A DNA stretch of 7,103 bases from Rikenellaceae bacterium. Lineage in GTDB: Bacteria; Bacteroidota; Bacteroidia; Bacteroidales; Rikenellaceae. Of the stretch, positions 6,661 to 7,103 are shown one piece after another. Each line of letters starts with the position of its first letter. Positions within the stretch are counted from its first letter, which is position 1. The stretch is taken from contig JAJBVJ010000051.1 of assembly GCA_020859875.1 (NCBI GenBank), positions 1 through 7,103 on the forward strand. Reading direction: 5' to 3'. The notes beneath the pieces are model-generated. The model ran no database searches. It was not told the origin of the DNA and saw nothing but the letters and a program-made list of their open reading frames with translations. The translations under genes and the position numbers were made by a program.

Positions 6661-7103
6661 TTACCATGCCGAGCTCAGGGCATATGTCTTTACATCGTCG
6701 TGTGTGATCCTCTCTTCGCTCAGAATTATCAGCCGTTCCACGACGTTTCGCAGTTCCCGTATATTCCCGTCCAGTCCATACTTTTCAGCTCCTCGATAGC
6801 GGCCTCTTCCACCTCTTTGGGTTCTACTCCCCTTTCCCCCGAGATTTTATCTACGAAGTACTCTACCAGCAGCGGAATATCGTCGAGCCTGTCCACCAGG
6901 GGCGGAACGGTGATAACGATCACGCTCAGGCGGTGGAAAAGGTCTTCGCGGAAATTCCCGCGACGTATCTCCTCCTTTAGGTTTTTATTGGTCGCCGCAA
7001 CGATTCTTACGTCCACGATCACATCCTTATCGCTGCCGACGCGGCATATACGGTTTTCCTGAAGTGCACGCAGGACTTTTGCCTGAGCCGAGAGGCTCAT
7101 GTC
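6661..7103 (-). pseudogene. Sigma-54-dependent AAA+ transcriptional regulator, 3' part, frameshifted
   Basis: This is the C-terminal half of a sigma-54 activator ATPase; the 5' part lies outside the window. The first codon seen is the Asp that follows Walker B (DEIGD), then MSLSAQAKVLRALQE, the sensor I motif AATNKNL, and the arginine-finger segment FREDLFHRLSVI. Reading then runs to MDWTG and out of frame, ending at a stop at 6729-6731 with an unrelated tail. One added base near 6766-6768 restores GNIRELRNVVERLIILSEE and continues to a stop at 6661-6663. So a single-base loss, perhaps in a C-run of the plus strand, disrupts the sensor II motif. In the restored frame the protein ends about 35 residues after GNIREL, with no Fis-type helix-turn-helix. 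From memory, this HTH-less end occurs in a Bacteroidetes receiver-AAA+ family. It may be a real pseudogene, a phase variant or a sequencing error. It ends against the shared terminator. Confidence 0.85.

Overview
The window looks like chromosomal DNA from a gut Bacteroidales bacterium, most likely Alistipes or a relative (Rikenellaceae). This is inference from four signs: several TAnnTTTG promoter -7 boxes just upstream of genes, A/T-rich start regions without a clear Shine-Dalgarno sequence, an EF-G2-type translational GTPase of the Bacteroides kind, and a sigma-54 regulator fragment of a Bacteroidetes type that ends without a DNA-binding helix-turn-helix. No rRNA, tRNA, CRISPR array, insertion sequence or phage gene was seen.

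Layout from left to right. (1) Positions 4-1641, minus strand: a complete AMP-binding acyl-CoA synthetase whose stop codon overlaps a possible start of a further gene leaving the window on the left. (2) 1642-1837: a divergent promoter region. (3) 1838-2794, plus strand: queG, epoxyqueuosine reductase, the last step of tRNA queuosine synthesis. (4) 2784-4226, minus strand: a lipoprotein S41 (C-terminal-processing-type) serine protease that converges on queG and overlaps its 3' end by 11 bp. (5) 4227-4423: a second divergent promoter region with a -7 box on each strand and a small dyad plus T-run in the plus-strand leader. (6) 4424-6580, plus strand: fusA2, an EF-G paralogue whose G domain has lost the catalytic histidine and other consensus residues. 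(7) 6602-6641: a very strong, apparently bidirectional terminator. (8) 6661-7103, minus strand: the 3' part of a sigma-54-dependent AAA+ regulator, with a one-base frameshift inside its GNIREL (sensor II) motif.

The genes do not form one operon: strands alternate and each promoter region is divergent. Two products act on translation (QueG on the tRNA wobble base, EF-G2 on ribosomal translocation), one on acyl activation, one on the cell-envelope side, and one on transcription. The most notable items are the EF-G paralogue with its degenerate GTPase centre and the frameshifted sigma-54 regulator. EF-G2 proteins have been studied in Bacteroides thetaiotaomicron, so this is a variant of a known system and not a new one. 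I found no convincing wholly undescribed system here.
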